Shown: positions 1-10,047, counted from the stretch's first letter. The stretch: 64,000 nucleotides of DNA from Campylobacter massiliensis (GCF_014253065.1 NZ_JACLZK010000001.1:620001-684000), one strand, 5' to 3'. Notes: generated from the letters alone by a model not told the origin. Translations and numbers: made by a program.

Positions 1-199
1 TTTTGCCGCCGATTAGCACCTCGCCCTCAAATTTTAAAAATCCGAGCATTATGCGAAGTAGGGTGCTTTTGCCGCTGCCGTTGGCGCCTAGAATGCTTAG
101 CGTATCGCCCGTCGCGACGTCGAAGCTGATGCCCTTTAGCACGGGCTTGCCCTGATATGCAAAACGCAAATTTCGCACTTCTATCAAATTTTCTCGCAT
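1..199 (-). CDS. Iron/siderophore ABC transporter ATP-binding protein (N-terminal part only)
   Basis: This is the first 66 or so residues of an ABC ATPase whose remainder lies beyond the left edge. The protein starts MRENLIEVRNLRFAYQG and carries a textbook Walker A, GANGSGKST, near residues 40-48; signature and Walker B motifs are outside the window. Its ATG overlaps the permease stop codon (ATGA), so the two are translationally coupled. With the FecCD-type permease and the binding protein upstream it should energise uptake of an iron chelate or a related TonB-delivered substrate at the inner membrane. The family call is firm. The substrate is inferred only from the neighbours. Confidence 0.93.
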   Translation of the reverse strand, partial: MRENLIEVRNLRFAYQGKPVLKGISFDVATGDTLSILGANGSGKSTLLRIMLGFLKFEGEVLIGGK

Positions 200-1200
200 C
201 AAAAGTTCCTCTTGGCGCGGCGCAGCACGATGATAAACATCGGAATGCCAAATAGCGAGGTCACGATGCCGATAGGGATCTCGAAAGTAAAAATAAGCCG
301 CGAGAAGCTGTCGCAAAAGAGCAGAAATATCGCGCCGATCATCGCCGAGCTAGCTAAAACTGCGCGGTTGTCGGCGCCGAAGATAAAGCGCGCGATGTGC
401 GGTACGATAAGCCCGATCCAGCCGATGATGCCAGCGATCGTCACGCTAAGCGCGCTAACGAAGGTTGCAACAAGGATGATGAAAATTTTAACCCGCGCCA
501 CGTTTACGCCCAGGCTCTTTGCCTCCTCTTCGCCAAGGCTTAGCGCGTTTAGGTATTTGCCGCTAAGCGCTAGCAGCAAAATGCCCGCACACATCGGCAG
601 GATTGAAATTTGGATGAAGCTCTTGGATGCAAAGCCGAGACTTCCCATCAAAAAATAGGTGATCGCCGGAAGCGCGTCGTTCGGGTCTGCGGCGTATTTT
701 AGCACCGAGAGCAGCGAAGTAAAGAGCGAGCTGCTGATGACGCCGCCCAGCACTAGCACGATGACGCTACCGCTGCGCGAATACAGCGCCGAAACGCCTA
801 GCGCCACTGCCACGGCAAGAAAACCGAAGCCGAATGTGCTGAGCTGGATTAGGTATTCATTTAGCTTAAAAAACATCCCGACCGCTGTGCCAAATCCCGC
901 GCCACTTAGAACGCCCAGGATAGAGGGGCTTACTAGCGGGTTTACAAACATCGCCTGATACGCCGCGCCGCTGATCGCCAGGCTCGCGCCGATGAGCACG
1001 CAGGCAAGTATGCGCGGCAGGCGGATCTCGAGCAAAAGCGTGTGCATGACCTCATACTCTTTTAAATTTTCGCCTTTTAAAAGAGCGGCGACGTAGCGCG
1101 CGTAATCGCCCGCGCTAAAGCCGTATTTACCGAGCAGCAGCGAACCCGCGACGCAAAGCGCCAGCAGCAGGGCTAAAAATGCAAACGCCCTTTTACTCAT
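199..1200 (-). CDS. FecCD/BtuC-family ABC transporter permease
   Basis: A 333-aa, very hydrophobic protein with about nine or ten membrane segments and the usual length for this family. It begins with an uncleaved hydrophobic helix (residues 5-25) and contains the family's coupling region GLIVPHIARFIFG about 60 residues from the end, where the cytoplasmic loop contacts the ATPase. It sits between the periplasmic binding protein (10 bp upstream) and the ATPase (ATGA overlap), giving a standard three-gene importer. The family imports ferric siderophores, haem or cobalamin; which one applies here cannot be read from the sequence. No damage is visible. Confidence 0.93.
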   Translation of the reverse strand: MSKRAFAFLALLLALCVAGSLLLGKYGFSAGDYARYVAALLKGENLKEYEVMHTLLLEIRLPRILACVLIGASLAISGAAYQAMFVNPLVSPSILGVLSGAGFGTAVGMFFKLNEYLIQLSTFGFGFLAVAVALGVSALYSRSGSVIVLVLGGVISSSLFTSLLSVLKYAADPNDALPAITYFLMGSLGFASKSFIQISILPMCAGILLLALSGKYLNALSLGEEEAKSLGVNVARVKIFIILVATFVSALSVTIAGIIGWIGLIVPHIARFIFGADNRAVLASSAMIGAIFLLFCDSFSRLIFTFEIPIGIVTSLFGIPMFIIVLRRAKRNF

Positions 1201-1210
1201 TTTTCTTTAC

Positions 1211-2263
1211 TCACTCGGCGCGTCCCAAAATTTTATAAATTTGCGCATCTGTGAGCTCAAGATCCAAAAATAGCTTGTAGAACTCACGCGTCTCGCGAGC
1301 CATGTCAAATTTAAACGCATCGGGATAGGTTAAGCTTATGAGCCATTTTAACCCCAAAAACCTCATAAACGAAGGCGGGCGGTCGAACCACGAAAAGGGC
1401 TCGCGCGGGATGTAAAACGCCTTTTTGTTTTTCACCGCGCCGAGCAATCGCCACTTCGGATCGCCGTAAATTTTATCAAACAGCTCCTTTTCGTAGATGA
1501 GGATGACGTCGGGGTCGTATTTTACGAGCTGTTCGAAGCTAATCTTAACGCGTCCGAAAGATTTGGCGTTTGGATCTTCGCTACACTTATGCACGTTTTG
1601 CGCGCCTGCTCGCTCGATGAGCGTCGCATGCCACGAGCCCTCGCACTCGGTGGCTAGCCCGTCGCCGCCTTGCGCGTAGTAGATTTTTACCTTTTGCAGG
1701 TTGTTTTTCTTAATGTACTCCTCGATCTGCGCGGTCAAATTTAGCGACTCCTTCGCGTAGTTTATGAGACGTGCTGCGCGCTCTTTTTTACCCGTGATTT
1801 CGCCTAAAATTTCAAACCCATCCAGATAATCCTCGAGCTTCGTCGCGCTCAGATAGAGCATCGGTTTTTTGATAGAGCCGAAGACCTCGCTCATCTTTTT
1901 GGTGTTGCGAGAGCTTGCGTTTACGAGGATGAGACCCGGGTCTAGGCGTAGCAGCATCTCGACATTTGGAATTTTACCCTGACCGAAAAAGCCGCCCACG
2001 ACGGGCTGCTCTTGCACCTCTTTTTTGACGTAGGGCCGCTCGTAGTCGTTCCACTCGAAATTCGTGCCGCTGATTTTAGCGGGATCGAGCGCGTAAAGCA
2101 TATATAAAAGCGGCGGCGAGCTGGCGTAAATTTTAGACGGAGTGCCTTGTAGCTGCTCGATATTCTCGCTGTTTTGCGCGATGTAGTCTTTGATCTGCTC
2201 AGGCGTCATCGCAAAGCAAAAGCCCGAAAACGCAAAGAAAAACAACAAAAATTTTTTAAACAT
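1211..2263 (-). CDS. Periplasmic substrate-binding protein of the iron-type ABC importer
   Basis: A 350-aa protein with a Sec signal peptide (cleavage predicted after FCFA, about residue 18) and no lipobox Cys, so it should be soluble in the periplasm. The pattern of a first lobe (VEMLLRLDPGLILVNAS), a linking helix and a second lobe (FEQLVKYDPDVILIYE, followed by GAVKNKKAFYIP) is typical of class III binding proteins for siderophores, haem or corrinoids. It is the first gene of the binding protein-permease-ATPase operon and follows the TonB-dependent receptor on the same strand across a 136-bp gap. It appears intact. The ligand is unknown. Confidence 0.88.
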   Translation of the reverse strand: MFKKFLLFFFAFSGFCFAMTPEQIKDYIAQNSENIEQLQGTPSKIYASSPPLLYMLYALDPAKISGTNFEWNDYERPYVKKEVQEQPVVGGFFGQGKIPNVEMLLRLDPGLILVNASSRNTKKMSEVFGSIKKPMLYLSATKLEDYLDGFEILGEITGKKERAARLINYAKESLNLTAQIEEYIKKNNLQKVKIYYAQGGDGLATECEGSWHATLIERAGAQNVHKCSEDPNAKSFGRVKISFEQLVKYDPDVILIYEKELFDKIYGDPKWRLLGAVKNKKAFYIPREPFSWFDRPPSFMRFLGLKWLISLTYPDAFKFDMARETREFYKLFLDLELTDAQIYKILGRAE

Positions 2264-2346
2264 TTTTTGCCTTTAAACGATTTTGTAAAGTATAGCCAAA
2301 GAAATTTTAAAATAGATTTTATTATATAAATAGAGTCGAATTTTAA

Positions 2347-2376
2347 GCGGACCGACTCCTTTTTGGAGCGATCCGC
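2347..2376 (-). terminator. Imperfect hairpin after the TonB-receptor gene
   Basis: An interrupted inverted repeat (GCGGA...CTCC, TTTTT loop, GGAG...TCCGC) lies about 25 bp downstream of the receptor stop codon. On the minus strand it is followed by only a weak run of T (TTAAAATT), so it could be an attenuator between receptor and transporter genes rather than a full terminator. Confidence 0.4.
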
Positions 2377-2399
2377 CCTGCAAATTCTAACCGATAAAA

Positions 2400-4363
2400 T
2401 TAGAATTTATATCTTAAATTCGTGAAAAACACCCTTCCCTCTTCCGGATAGCCTTCCCTGTATTCGTAGTTTTTATCAAACAAATTTGATATACCGGCCT
2501 CGACGCTTAGGCTTTCGGTCGGTTTGTAGATAAATTTGACGTTTGTCGCGCCAAAGCCAGCTAGTTTAGTCACTTCGTAAGAGTTTGAGTAGCGGCTCGA
2601 GATCATATACTGCGATGCATAAATGCTAAATTTAGGCATGATTTTGTAATCTATATAAGCAAAAGCCTTGTGCTTAGGTATGTCGTAAACTCTGCTATCC
2701 GCACCGCTTTTATATTTTGCGCTTATATACGTATAGTTGCCGCCTAGCTCCAGATTTTGCCCAGCAAAATATGTCGCGCCAAGCTCGAAGCCCTTGTACT
2801 CGGCTTTGTCTACGTTTATAGCTTGAGCTAGCTTTTTGCCGCCTATGATAATGTTATGCTCGCCGATAGCGTCTTTGACCCTAGAGTAAAATATCGCCGT
2901 TTCAAGCCTCAAAGCCTCGCCGAAGCTTCTTTGATAACCGACCTCGTAGTGGTTGGCGACCTCGGGCTTTAGGTATGGATTTGGCTCATTGCGGCCGAAG
3001 CGTTTTGAGTAGCGCTCTTTCATACTAGGAAAATAGGTCTTTTTAGCAAAGCTAACGCTAAGTTCGTCGTTGCCGTCAAAGCTGTGTTTGATCGCGGCTT
3101 GGTAGTTAAAGGCGTGGCGTTTGGCGACCTCAAAATCGTAAAGCGTGTTTTTGTTTGACGTTATTTTGCCGTATTCTTGAGCCTTGACCGCGTCTCTAGT
3201 ATCGTAGCTTGCGCCTAAAATCAGCCGCGTAAAATCGGTAAATTTATAAGTATTTTCCAGCGCAAAGCTGTATGTTTTATCTTGATAGGTCTGCACCGGC
3301 TCGCCGTCGTCATGCTCTTTGTGCTCGTCAAATTTATAGTTAACCGCAAATTTTAACGTATCTCTATCTCCGATATCGCCGCCTATCTCCGTACCTAGTC
3401 CGTAGCCTTTATCTCGGTAGTGGCTGTTAAATACAAAAGGCTTGATGCCGTTTAGGTCGTTTACAAATTTGTCATAAAAGGCTTTGGTATTTACGTAAAG
3501 GCTATTTGCAAACTGCGTATGAGATAGCCAATATATGCTTTCTTTGTCCCATCTCGGCCACTCCCAGAAGCGTTTTGCCATATTATATCTGGCGTAACGG
3601 CCCGTATAGTACGGCTGCTCTTTTTCGCCTTTTTGATTGATATAGGCGATCGCGTACTCGTCGGTCTCATTTGGCGTGAAGCCGAATTTTATATTAAATT
3701 TCTTATCGCGCTGTACGGAGTTATCGCGTCTGCCGCCGTCTTCGTTGCGAGTAACGCCCGGTTTAAAGTCGTGAGAGAGCTGCTGTCCCGCATCCTCCAT
3801 ATAGCTGCCGCCCGCTTGCACGTAAAATAGCTCCTGCTTAGTGCCGATACTGAAATCAACGTTGTTGCCGTAAGTCTTGGCGTTTCTACCCGTCTCAAAG
3901 CCGTAGCCGACGCTACCTTCAAGTTCTTTTGTAGGTTTTTTGGTGATCAAATTTATCGCGCCGCCCATCGTATTTGGACCGTAAAGCACGGAGCTAGAGT
4001 GTTGATTTGGCTTAGATCAAATGTCGTAAATCGTCCAAAGTCCGAGTTGCCGTCATAAGGTACATAAACAGGAATGCCATCGATAAAAAGCGGCACTCTG
4101 CGCGCGTCAAAGCCACGAACGTAGAAATTTTGCTCGGCGCGCGGACCCTTTTTATCTACGTATACACCCGGCGTGCTGTAAGCGACCTCTGAGAGGCGCT
4201 TTATCTCGTCTCGTTGCAACTTTTGCTCGTCCAAAACAACTACGTTCGTGTCGCTTTTTTGTACGCCGCCGACGCTTTCTACGGCTTCAACTTGTCCCAG
4301 CGTAAACACTTCGCCGTGTAGCGCCATTGCAGCACAGCAGGCGATTAGGCCAATCCTTTTCAT
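2400..4363 (-). pseudogene. TonB-dependent outer-membrane receptor, frameshifted in the plug domain
   Basis: The N-terminal piece (ATG at 4363) has a signal peptide, a TonB-box-like QVEAVESV and plug sequence (YVRGFDARRVPLFIDGIPV). It runs to FDLSQIN and then leaves frame near position 4000. The next frame resumes at SSVLYGPNTMGGAINLITKK, the standard plug motif, and continues through a complete beta-barrel ending in NLRYKF with the C-terminal aromatic residue. The connecting stretch expected between QIN and SSVLYG (usually containing VSKG) is missing, so the lesion looks like a small out-of-frame deletion of roughly 10-13 bases rather than a homopolymer slip. The reconstructed receptor is about 655 residues. 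It would have fed the adjacent ABC importer, which is intact. As it stands no full-length receptor can be made. Confidence 0.85.
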
Positions 4364-4501
4364 TGATAACTCCTTGGAAATGAAATTTTTATTATATATT
4401 TTGTAAAATACGTTTTAAACGAGATTAATATTATTAAAATATAAAAAGTTAATTTTATTTCATACATAGTTAAATTTGACTTAAAAATCGAGGTTTTTAA
4501 A

Positions 4502-5230
4502 ATGAAATTTAAATTTCTACTTTGCATCGACGACACGGACGAGCTTGGCGGCGATATTTCTACTGGCCTGCTAGCCGAAGAGATAGCCGCGTTTATCGGC
4601 TCTTTCGCGCCCGTTTCTTTCGTCACGCGCCATCAGCTTTTGCTAGATCCGCGCATAAACTATACCTCGCACAACAGCTGCATGTGCCTAGAAGCTATGC
4701 TGGATGAAGCACAAAAAGAGCGCGCGCTAAATTTCGCGCTTGATTTACTAGAGCACAAATGCGCACCTAGCGCCGAGCCCGGTATCGCGGCGGTCTTTGA
4801 AAAAGATCTCCTAAGCGCGCAAGGGCTGATAAATTTTGGCAAGAGCGCAAAGGAGATATTTTTAAAGCCACGGCAGGCGTTTGAGACGGCGCGAGAGCAA
4901 AACGTATTTTTAAAAGAGCTAAAAAGCAGCGCTCGCGGTGTCATCGGCGCGCTTGCAGGCATAGGGCTTAGACTTAGCGGAAACTATGGCAAGATCAGAG
5001 GTAAATTTGAGTTAGAAAAGTCAAATTTGAGCGTACGCGAGCTTTTGGATTTAAATTTTATCGAAGCGGTCGCGGATGAAAATTTTAAACCACTTTTTCC
5101 GGATGAGCGCGTAAAATTAATCGGTGCGCTAAAGCCCGTATTTTTGGATTTTAAAGCGACCTTGCTCGTCAAAAAAGAAGCTGGCGGTGGATTTAGAAAT
5201 TTGAGCGTAAAAGAGCTTCGGAATTTTTAA
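4502..5230 (+). CDS. DDTD-motif protein distantly resembling the N-terminal domain of TiaS
   Basis: A 242-aa soluble protein. It opens with KFKFLLCIDDTDELGG, a hydrophobic strand followed by DDTD, and then has PRINYTSHNSCM. Archaeal tRNA-Ile2 agmatidine synthetase (TiaS) has a GIDDTDS start followed by a P-x-I/V-P-x-x-T-x-x-NAA segment, and the spacing here is similar, so a shared fold is plausible. Bacteria normally use TilS for this tRNA modification, so TiaS activity should not be assumed. A second segment (SSARGVIGALAGIGLRLSGNYGKIRG) is rich in glycine and could bind a nucleotide or phosphate. The gene is divergent from the broken TonB receptor, and its stop overlaps the start of the next gene (TAATG), so the two proteins probably work together. 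No clear Shine-Dalgarno precedes the ATG. Confidence 0.6.
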   Translation: MKFKFLLCIDDTDELGGDISTGLLAEEIAAFIGSFAPVSFVTRHQLLLDPRINYTSHNSCMCLEAMLDEAQKERALNFALDLLEHKCAPSAEPGIAAVFEKDLLSAQGLINFGKSAKEIFLKPRQAFETAREQNVFLKELKSSARGVIGALAGIGLRLSGNYGKIRGKFELEKSNLSVRELLDLNFIEAVADENFKPLFPDERVKLIGALKPVFLDFKATLLVKKEAGGGFRNLSVKELRNF

Positions 5231-5448
5231 TGAACTTAAATTTTAACGAAAAAGGCGAGTTTAAATTTGGCAAATTTGACTACGAAAAAGCGCGAGAAAC
5301 AGCCCAAAACTGCGCTAAATTTAAGCTAGATAACGACGAAGAGGAGACGAGCTGCGGCGGCGAGATTAGCTGCTACGACTGCGCTTTTAGGCGCTGGAGC
5401 GCAGAGAGTTTTATCTGCGCGATTTTTATAGAAAATAGTCAAATTTAA
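5230..5448 (+). CDS. Small Cys-rich protein coupled to the DDTD-motif gene
   Basis: A 72-aa protein translated from an ATG overlapping the preceding stop codon. The N-terminal half is charged and rich in K, F and N. The C-terminal half has clustered cysteines (SCGGEISCYDCAFRRW, then a further Cys in FICAIF), a layout suited to zinc or an iron-sulphur cluster. I do not recognise the family. The tight coupling suggests a partner or metal-binding subunit for the DDTD protein. A short palindrome (GCCAAAATTTGGC) follows the stop. Confidence 0.6.
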   Translation: MNLNFNEKGEFKFGKFDYEKARETAQNCAKFKLDNDEEETSCGGEISCYDCAFRRWSAESFICAIFIENSQI

Positions 5449-5536
5449 GCCAAAATTTGGCATTTTAGGCGAATTTCAATGTATAGTAAAAATTTCTAGT
5501 ATATAATCAGACTTTAAATTTAGCAATGAAAACATC

Positions 5537-6981
5537 GTGAAAGAGTACAAACTATATATAAACGGCAAGCACGTAAGCTCAAGCGACAACACCGTCGTAG
5601 ATAGCATAAATCCCGCCGACGGTTCGGTGTTCGCCAAAGTGCACATGGCTAGCAAAGAGGACATCGAACTAGCCATCGCAAGCGCGTATAAGGCGCAAAA
5701 GCTTTGGGCCAAAACCGCTCCACGAGAAAAAGAGGCCGTTCTTTTAAGGGCGGCTGAAATTTTTGAAAGAAGGGCCTATGATATTAGAGATATATTAATG
5801 CGCGAAAGCGGCTCGACGATCGCAAAATGCAACTTTGAGATCAGCGTCGTTAGCGATATATTTCGCGTTGCGGCGGGTGAGGCCAGACGCGTGAGCGGCC
5901 AAACTTTCGTTTCAAACGACGACGGTGTTTTTTCGTATGCCGTTCGTCGTCCGCTCGGAGTAGTCGCCGGCATTTCGCCGTTTAATGCGCCGATGATACT
6001 AAGCAGTAAAAAATTTGCCTTTGCCATAGCGGCGGGCAATAGTTTCGTATTAAAACCGTCGTCAAACACGCCCGTTTGCGGTCTAATATTCGGCGAAATC
6101 CTACAGGAGGCCGGCTTGCCCGCCGGCGTGCTAAATATTATTCCATGCTCAAAAGAGGTGCTTGGCGAAACGTTTCAAGAAGACAAACGCATCTCCATGA
6201 TAACGTTTACGGGATCGACCCGGGTCGGCAGGCATATAGCTCAAAGCGCGGCAAAATATATGAAAAAATGCACCTTTGAACTAGGCGGGAAAAGTCCCGT
6301 TCTAGTTCTTGAGGACGCAGACGTCAACTACGCCGTAGATACCGAGTTTTTCGGTATCTTTATGCATCAAGGTCAAATTTGCATGGCGGGCTCGCGCGTC
6401 ATAGTACATGAAAAAATTTATGACGATTTCGTCTCCAAATTTACGGATAAAGTTAAATTTTTACAAGTCGGCAATCCGACCGACGAACGCACCGTTATCG
6501 GGCCGCTTATCGAGCGCAAACAGTGCGAATTTATCTATGATTTGTTATCGATGCGAAGAAAAAAGGCGCGCGGGTACTAACCGGCGGCACGAGCGAAAAC
6601 AACTTTTATATGCCGACTACCGTGGTAGACGTTACGCCTGATATGAAAATCTTTTCAACCGAGGCATTCGGGCCGGTTGCGGCTATTATCAAGGCTCGCG
6701 ATCTAGATGAAGCCATAGAACCAGCCAATAGTACGGATTATGGTTTGAGCGCGACCGTTATCACTCAAAACGTCGCGAACTATCTGCGCTGCGCCGAGGA
6801 AATAGAGACCGGGATGCTGCACGTAAACGGCCCTTCACTGCAAGATGAGGCACATATTCCTTTCGGCGGAGTAAAAATGAGCGGACTGGGTCGCGAGGGC
6901 GGGCGTTTTTCTATCGAGGAGATGACGGAATTAAAATGGATCACCGTTGAAGGCATGGGGAATCACAAATATCCGTTTTAA
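5537..6981 (+). pseudogene. NAD(P)-dependent aldehyde dehydrogenase, one-base frameshift
   Basis: The first 338 or so codons encode the Rossmann and catalytic domains of an ALDH-superfamily enzyme, including FTGSTRVGR, FELGGKSPVLVLEDAD with the general-base Glu, and HQGQICMAGSR with the catalytic Cys. After QCEFIYDLL the frame breaks at position 6547. Adding one A there (TTATCG to TTAATCG) gives DLLIDAKKKGARVLTGG and joins perfectly to the C-terminal part (EAFGPVAAIIKA ... GLGREGGRFSIEEMTELKWITVE). The repaired protein would be 481 residues, normal for the family. The start is GTG at 5537. The nearest relatives are probably vanillin/benzaldehyde-type or succinate-semialdehyde-type dehydrogenases; the substrate cannot be assigned. 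Confidence 0.85.
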
Positions 6982-7006
6982 ATTTAGCTAGCTACAAGCT
7001 AAATTT
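6980..7006 (+). terminator. Hairpin after the aldehyde dehydrogenase gene
   Basis: A perfect 10-bp inverted repeat, AAATTTAGCT with AGCTAAATTT around a 7-nt loop, overlaps the end of the gene and is followed by ATTTAGTTTAG. The stem is AT-rich, so it is a weak terminator candidate. Confidence 0.4.
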
Positions 7007-7090
7007 ATTTAGTTTAGATTTGTACAGCTAAGTAAACAATATTTAAACTCTTTGTTATTCAAAGTTAGCGGCTACTAAAGTCTCGCAATA

Positions 7091-7122
7091 GGCCAAATTT
7101 AGATTTTTATCCAAATTTGGCC
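7091..7122. terminator. Hairpin between two convergent genes
   Basis: A perfect 10-bp stem (GGCCAAATTT with AAATTTGGCC, 12-nt loop) lies between the rightward aldehyde dehydrogenase and the leftward cytochrome gene. T-rich or A-rich sequence lies on both sides, so it could terminate transcription in both directions. Confidence 0.5.
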
Positions 7123-7129
7123 TAAAATT

Positions 7130-7663
7130 TTAATCTTCTTCTTTTGCTATTCCGTCTTTTGCGAAGGCTTGCATAAAGCGTAGGATTCTAGCTTTTTATT
7201 CATCGTTTATTTTGGCAAATGTTTGCATAGCGGTTAGATATGCATCCCATTCGTTCATCAAATGCTCTTTTGGTTTGTGAGCCGCGTGACATGAGCTACA
7301 AGTGTCATAATAAACAAGCTCAGCCTCTTCCCATGAGGCGTAGCTATTTTCATTTAATTTTTTGCTGTCTATTAGGTACTGCGCCTTCGGCTTTGCCTCC
7401 TGATTTTTAAGCATCAAAAAGGTTATCAACGGATCTTTTTTGTAGGCTAAGATATTTTTGTTATCTGTAACCTCTCCGCCAACTTCGATAAGCGATAAAT
7501 CACCCTCTTGCTTTATAAATTTTACGGGCGTACCTTCGTAAATTTCACCTACGACCTCTTTGGTTTTAGGATCAAGCAAATCGGCCTTGATATCAAAGAT
7601 AAACATATCTTTTGCAAAAACAAAATTTGCCAAGACCGCTGCTAAAAATAGAATTTTTCTCAT
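7130..7663 (-). pseudogene. Monohaem c-type cytochrome of the TMAO/DMSO-type reductase, with premature stop
   Basis: The reading frame from 7663 gives a 155-aa protein with a signal peptide (LAAVLANFVFA), an N-terminal SH3-like region and one haem-binding CSSCH near residue 124. It ends at a TAA (7196-7198) after KINDE. Reading through that stop, the same frame continues KARILRFMQAFAKDG and ends at 7130, giving 177 codons. That tail looks like genuine protein sequence, so the stop appears to be a nonsense mutation removing about 22 residues. The haem site is retained, so a partly functional cytochrome is possible. The gene directly follows the molybdoenzyme gene. From memory, C. jejuni has the same pair (Cj0265c/Cj0264c), in which the cytochrome passes electrons to the periplasmic reductase. 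Confidence 0.75.
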
Positions 7664-10047
7664 TTATGCTCCTTTTATTATCGGTGTTTTAATGCCGGCA
7701 TAAGCCTTAGCATCAACTTTTTTGACAGCCACCAAGCAGGTATTTATAGAAGTCGCTTGTGCCATAGTCGAAGTAGGTCTTGAGCTGGTTAATAAATTTA
7801 CGTGCCCTGCGTTACATCTTGGGTTTTCATCTGTTAAATTTTCAGGATCATACCAAGCGCCTTCGTTTATCGACACGACGCCCCTCATAATGTCTTTGCT
7901 TACGACGGCACCTGCTAAAATTCTACCCCTGTCGCTATAGACTTCAACCGTATCGCCGTCTTTTATACCAAATTTCTTAGCATCTTCATCATTTATAAGC
8001 ACAGGCTCTCTATTTCCTACTTTATATGCTTTTCTTACAAAAGAGTTATCAAGCTGAGAGTGGATGCGATATTTTGGGTGCGGACTTAGCAGATGAAGCG
8101 GATATTGCTTCGTAAGTTCGCCATTGCCAAGCCATTCTGCAGGCTCAAACCACATAGGATGTCCCTTAAAATCATCAAGTTTATAATCAGCAAATTTTTG
8201 CGAGAAAATTTGAATTTTACCTGTTTCCGTAGCTAGTTTATTTGCTACCGGATCAGCTCTAAATGCGGAGTGACGAACAAATTTCTTTGCCTCTTCGCCC
8301 GGCTCAAAGTACACGTATCCTTTTTCCCAAAATTCATCAAAACTTACGTAATTAACGCAATCGCTTCTTTCATAAAAGCTTCTTATGATCTCCTCTTTGC
8401 TCTTGCCGCTTGTAAATTTACGATGCTCTTTTTCGCCCACCATTTTTGCCATCTGAGCAAAAACGTCATAATCGTTTCTAGCTTCAAAAAGCGGCTCTAC
8501 AACCTTTCTCATCGCATAAACATAATCTTGCGAATAAGAGCCGCCATAGCTTATATCGTCTCTTTCGAGCGGAGTAGTAGAAGGAAGCACTATATCGGCC
8601 ATCTTTGCCATCGGCGTCCACCAAGGCTCATGAACCACCACGGTATCAAGCTTGCGGATAGCCTTTATAAGTTCATTTGTATCTGGATGGTGTCCCAAAA
8701 CGGTTGCGCCCGTTATATACATAACTTTGATATCTGGATAAGTTATCTCAGAGCCTTTAAATTTGATCTTTTTACCAGGATTTAGTAAAGCTTCGCTAAC
8801 TCTTGAGGCTGGAATTTTTGCATCTACTTTGTTTTTACCTTGCGGCAGGCCTACCGGCAAACTAACGCCCGAAAACGCTTGTCCGCCGCCGCTATAATGC
8901 ATAGAAAATCCAAATCCGCCGCCGGGGAGACCGACTTGTCCTATCATTGAAGCAAGCACCATAAGCATCCAGTCGGCCTGCTCTCCGTGATGAGCTCTTT
9001 GCATAGCCCAGTTGCCCGCTAAAAATGTGCGATTTTTTACAAAAGTATCGACAAGCGCTTTTATAACGCTCTCCTCAACGCCCGTTATCTTTGCTGCCCA
9101 GGCAGGAGTTTTTTCTACCATATCTTCGCTCTTACCAAGCAGATAAGGCAGGAATTTATCAAATCCAAAAGTGTATTTTTCGATAAAATCTTTATCATAT
9201 TGGTTGCTTGTATATAGATAATGGCACATTCCAAGCATAAGCGCCACGTCGGTATTTGGGCGAATTTTAATCCACTCGGCGTTAAATTTCTTAGCAATTT
9301 CCGTGTATTGCGGATCAATCGTGATAAATTTTATTCCCGATTTTGCGTATTTTTAAAATAAGGATTGTTTCCGCGATTTGCTATTTTATAGTCGATTTGA
9401 TTGCATTTAAATAAATCAGCGCCCCACATTACGTAAACTTTCGTATTTTCAAGCATTACTTCATGTGCGGTTTGAGGAGAATAAACTTCCAAATCTCCAA
9501 CGATAGTTGCCTTTACTCTGCCAGCAGCGCCGTTACTATACTCGCCGTCAGTTCCTACCGCTCCGCCAAAAACGGTATTAAAAAATCTACCCGCCACGGA
9601 GTTGCAGTTGTGAAGAAGACCGGGATGCCCCCAGCCGCCATAGCTTGCATTATAAATCTCGTCCGTCTTTACGCTTTGAAGCTTTTTAACTATTAGCTTC
9701 ATCGCCTCATCCCAGCTCACTCGCACAAATTCCTCTTTGCCGCGAAGCTCGGGAGCGTTTTTACCTTCTAGGTAGCTTTTTCTAACGCAAGGATATTTTA
9801 TCCTGGTATCGGAATAAACTCTATCTATCCACGCCTCGTTTCCGGGATATTTAGGGTCTTTATCAGATACCTGCGGTCTAATTTTCGCTATCTTTCCGTT
9901 TTCGTCGACGTCGGCGTAAAATGCACCTAAATTTGAAGCGTGCAGTATACTTTTGATCTTGCTCTCCTTGGACATAAGGGGATTTGAGCAAACTACTGCC
10001 GTGGTTGCAGCGGATGTCTTTAAAAAATCTCGTCTTGAAATTGACAT
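7664..10047 (-). pseudogene. torA: Periplasmic molybdopterin TMAO/DMSO reductase (TorA-type), one-base frameshift
   Basis: The N-terminus has a twin-arginine signal (SRRDFLKTSAATTAVV) and then the molybdopterin oxidoreductase fold (SYGGWGHPGLLHNC, GAVGTDGEYSNGAAG, VYVMWGADLFKCNQIDYK). The frame breaks after NRGNNPYFK at a run of five T (9350-9354, A on the coding strand). Adding one A joins it to KYAKSGIKFITIDPQYTE and on through ALMLGMCHYLYTSN, GLPGGGFGFSMHYSGGG, HEPWWTPMAKMADIVLPSTT, to the C-terminal pterin-binding domain (LLSPHPKYRIHSQLDNS, VEVYSDRGRILAGAVV). The repaired enzyme is 794 residues, normal for the TorA/DorA/BisC group. Physiologically it would reduce TMAO or DMSO as an anaerobic electron acceptor. 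As sequenced the enzyme is broken between its signal/N-terminal domain and the rest. Confidence 0.87.

Noticed and set aside
4380-4500. Fur box between the TonB receptor and the DDTD gene
   Set aside because: The region has AT-rich imperfect palindromes (TTAATATTATTAA), but in such AT-rich DNA they are not distinguishable from chance.
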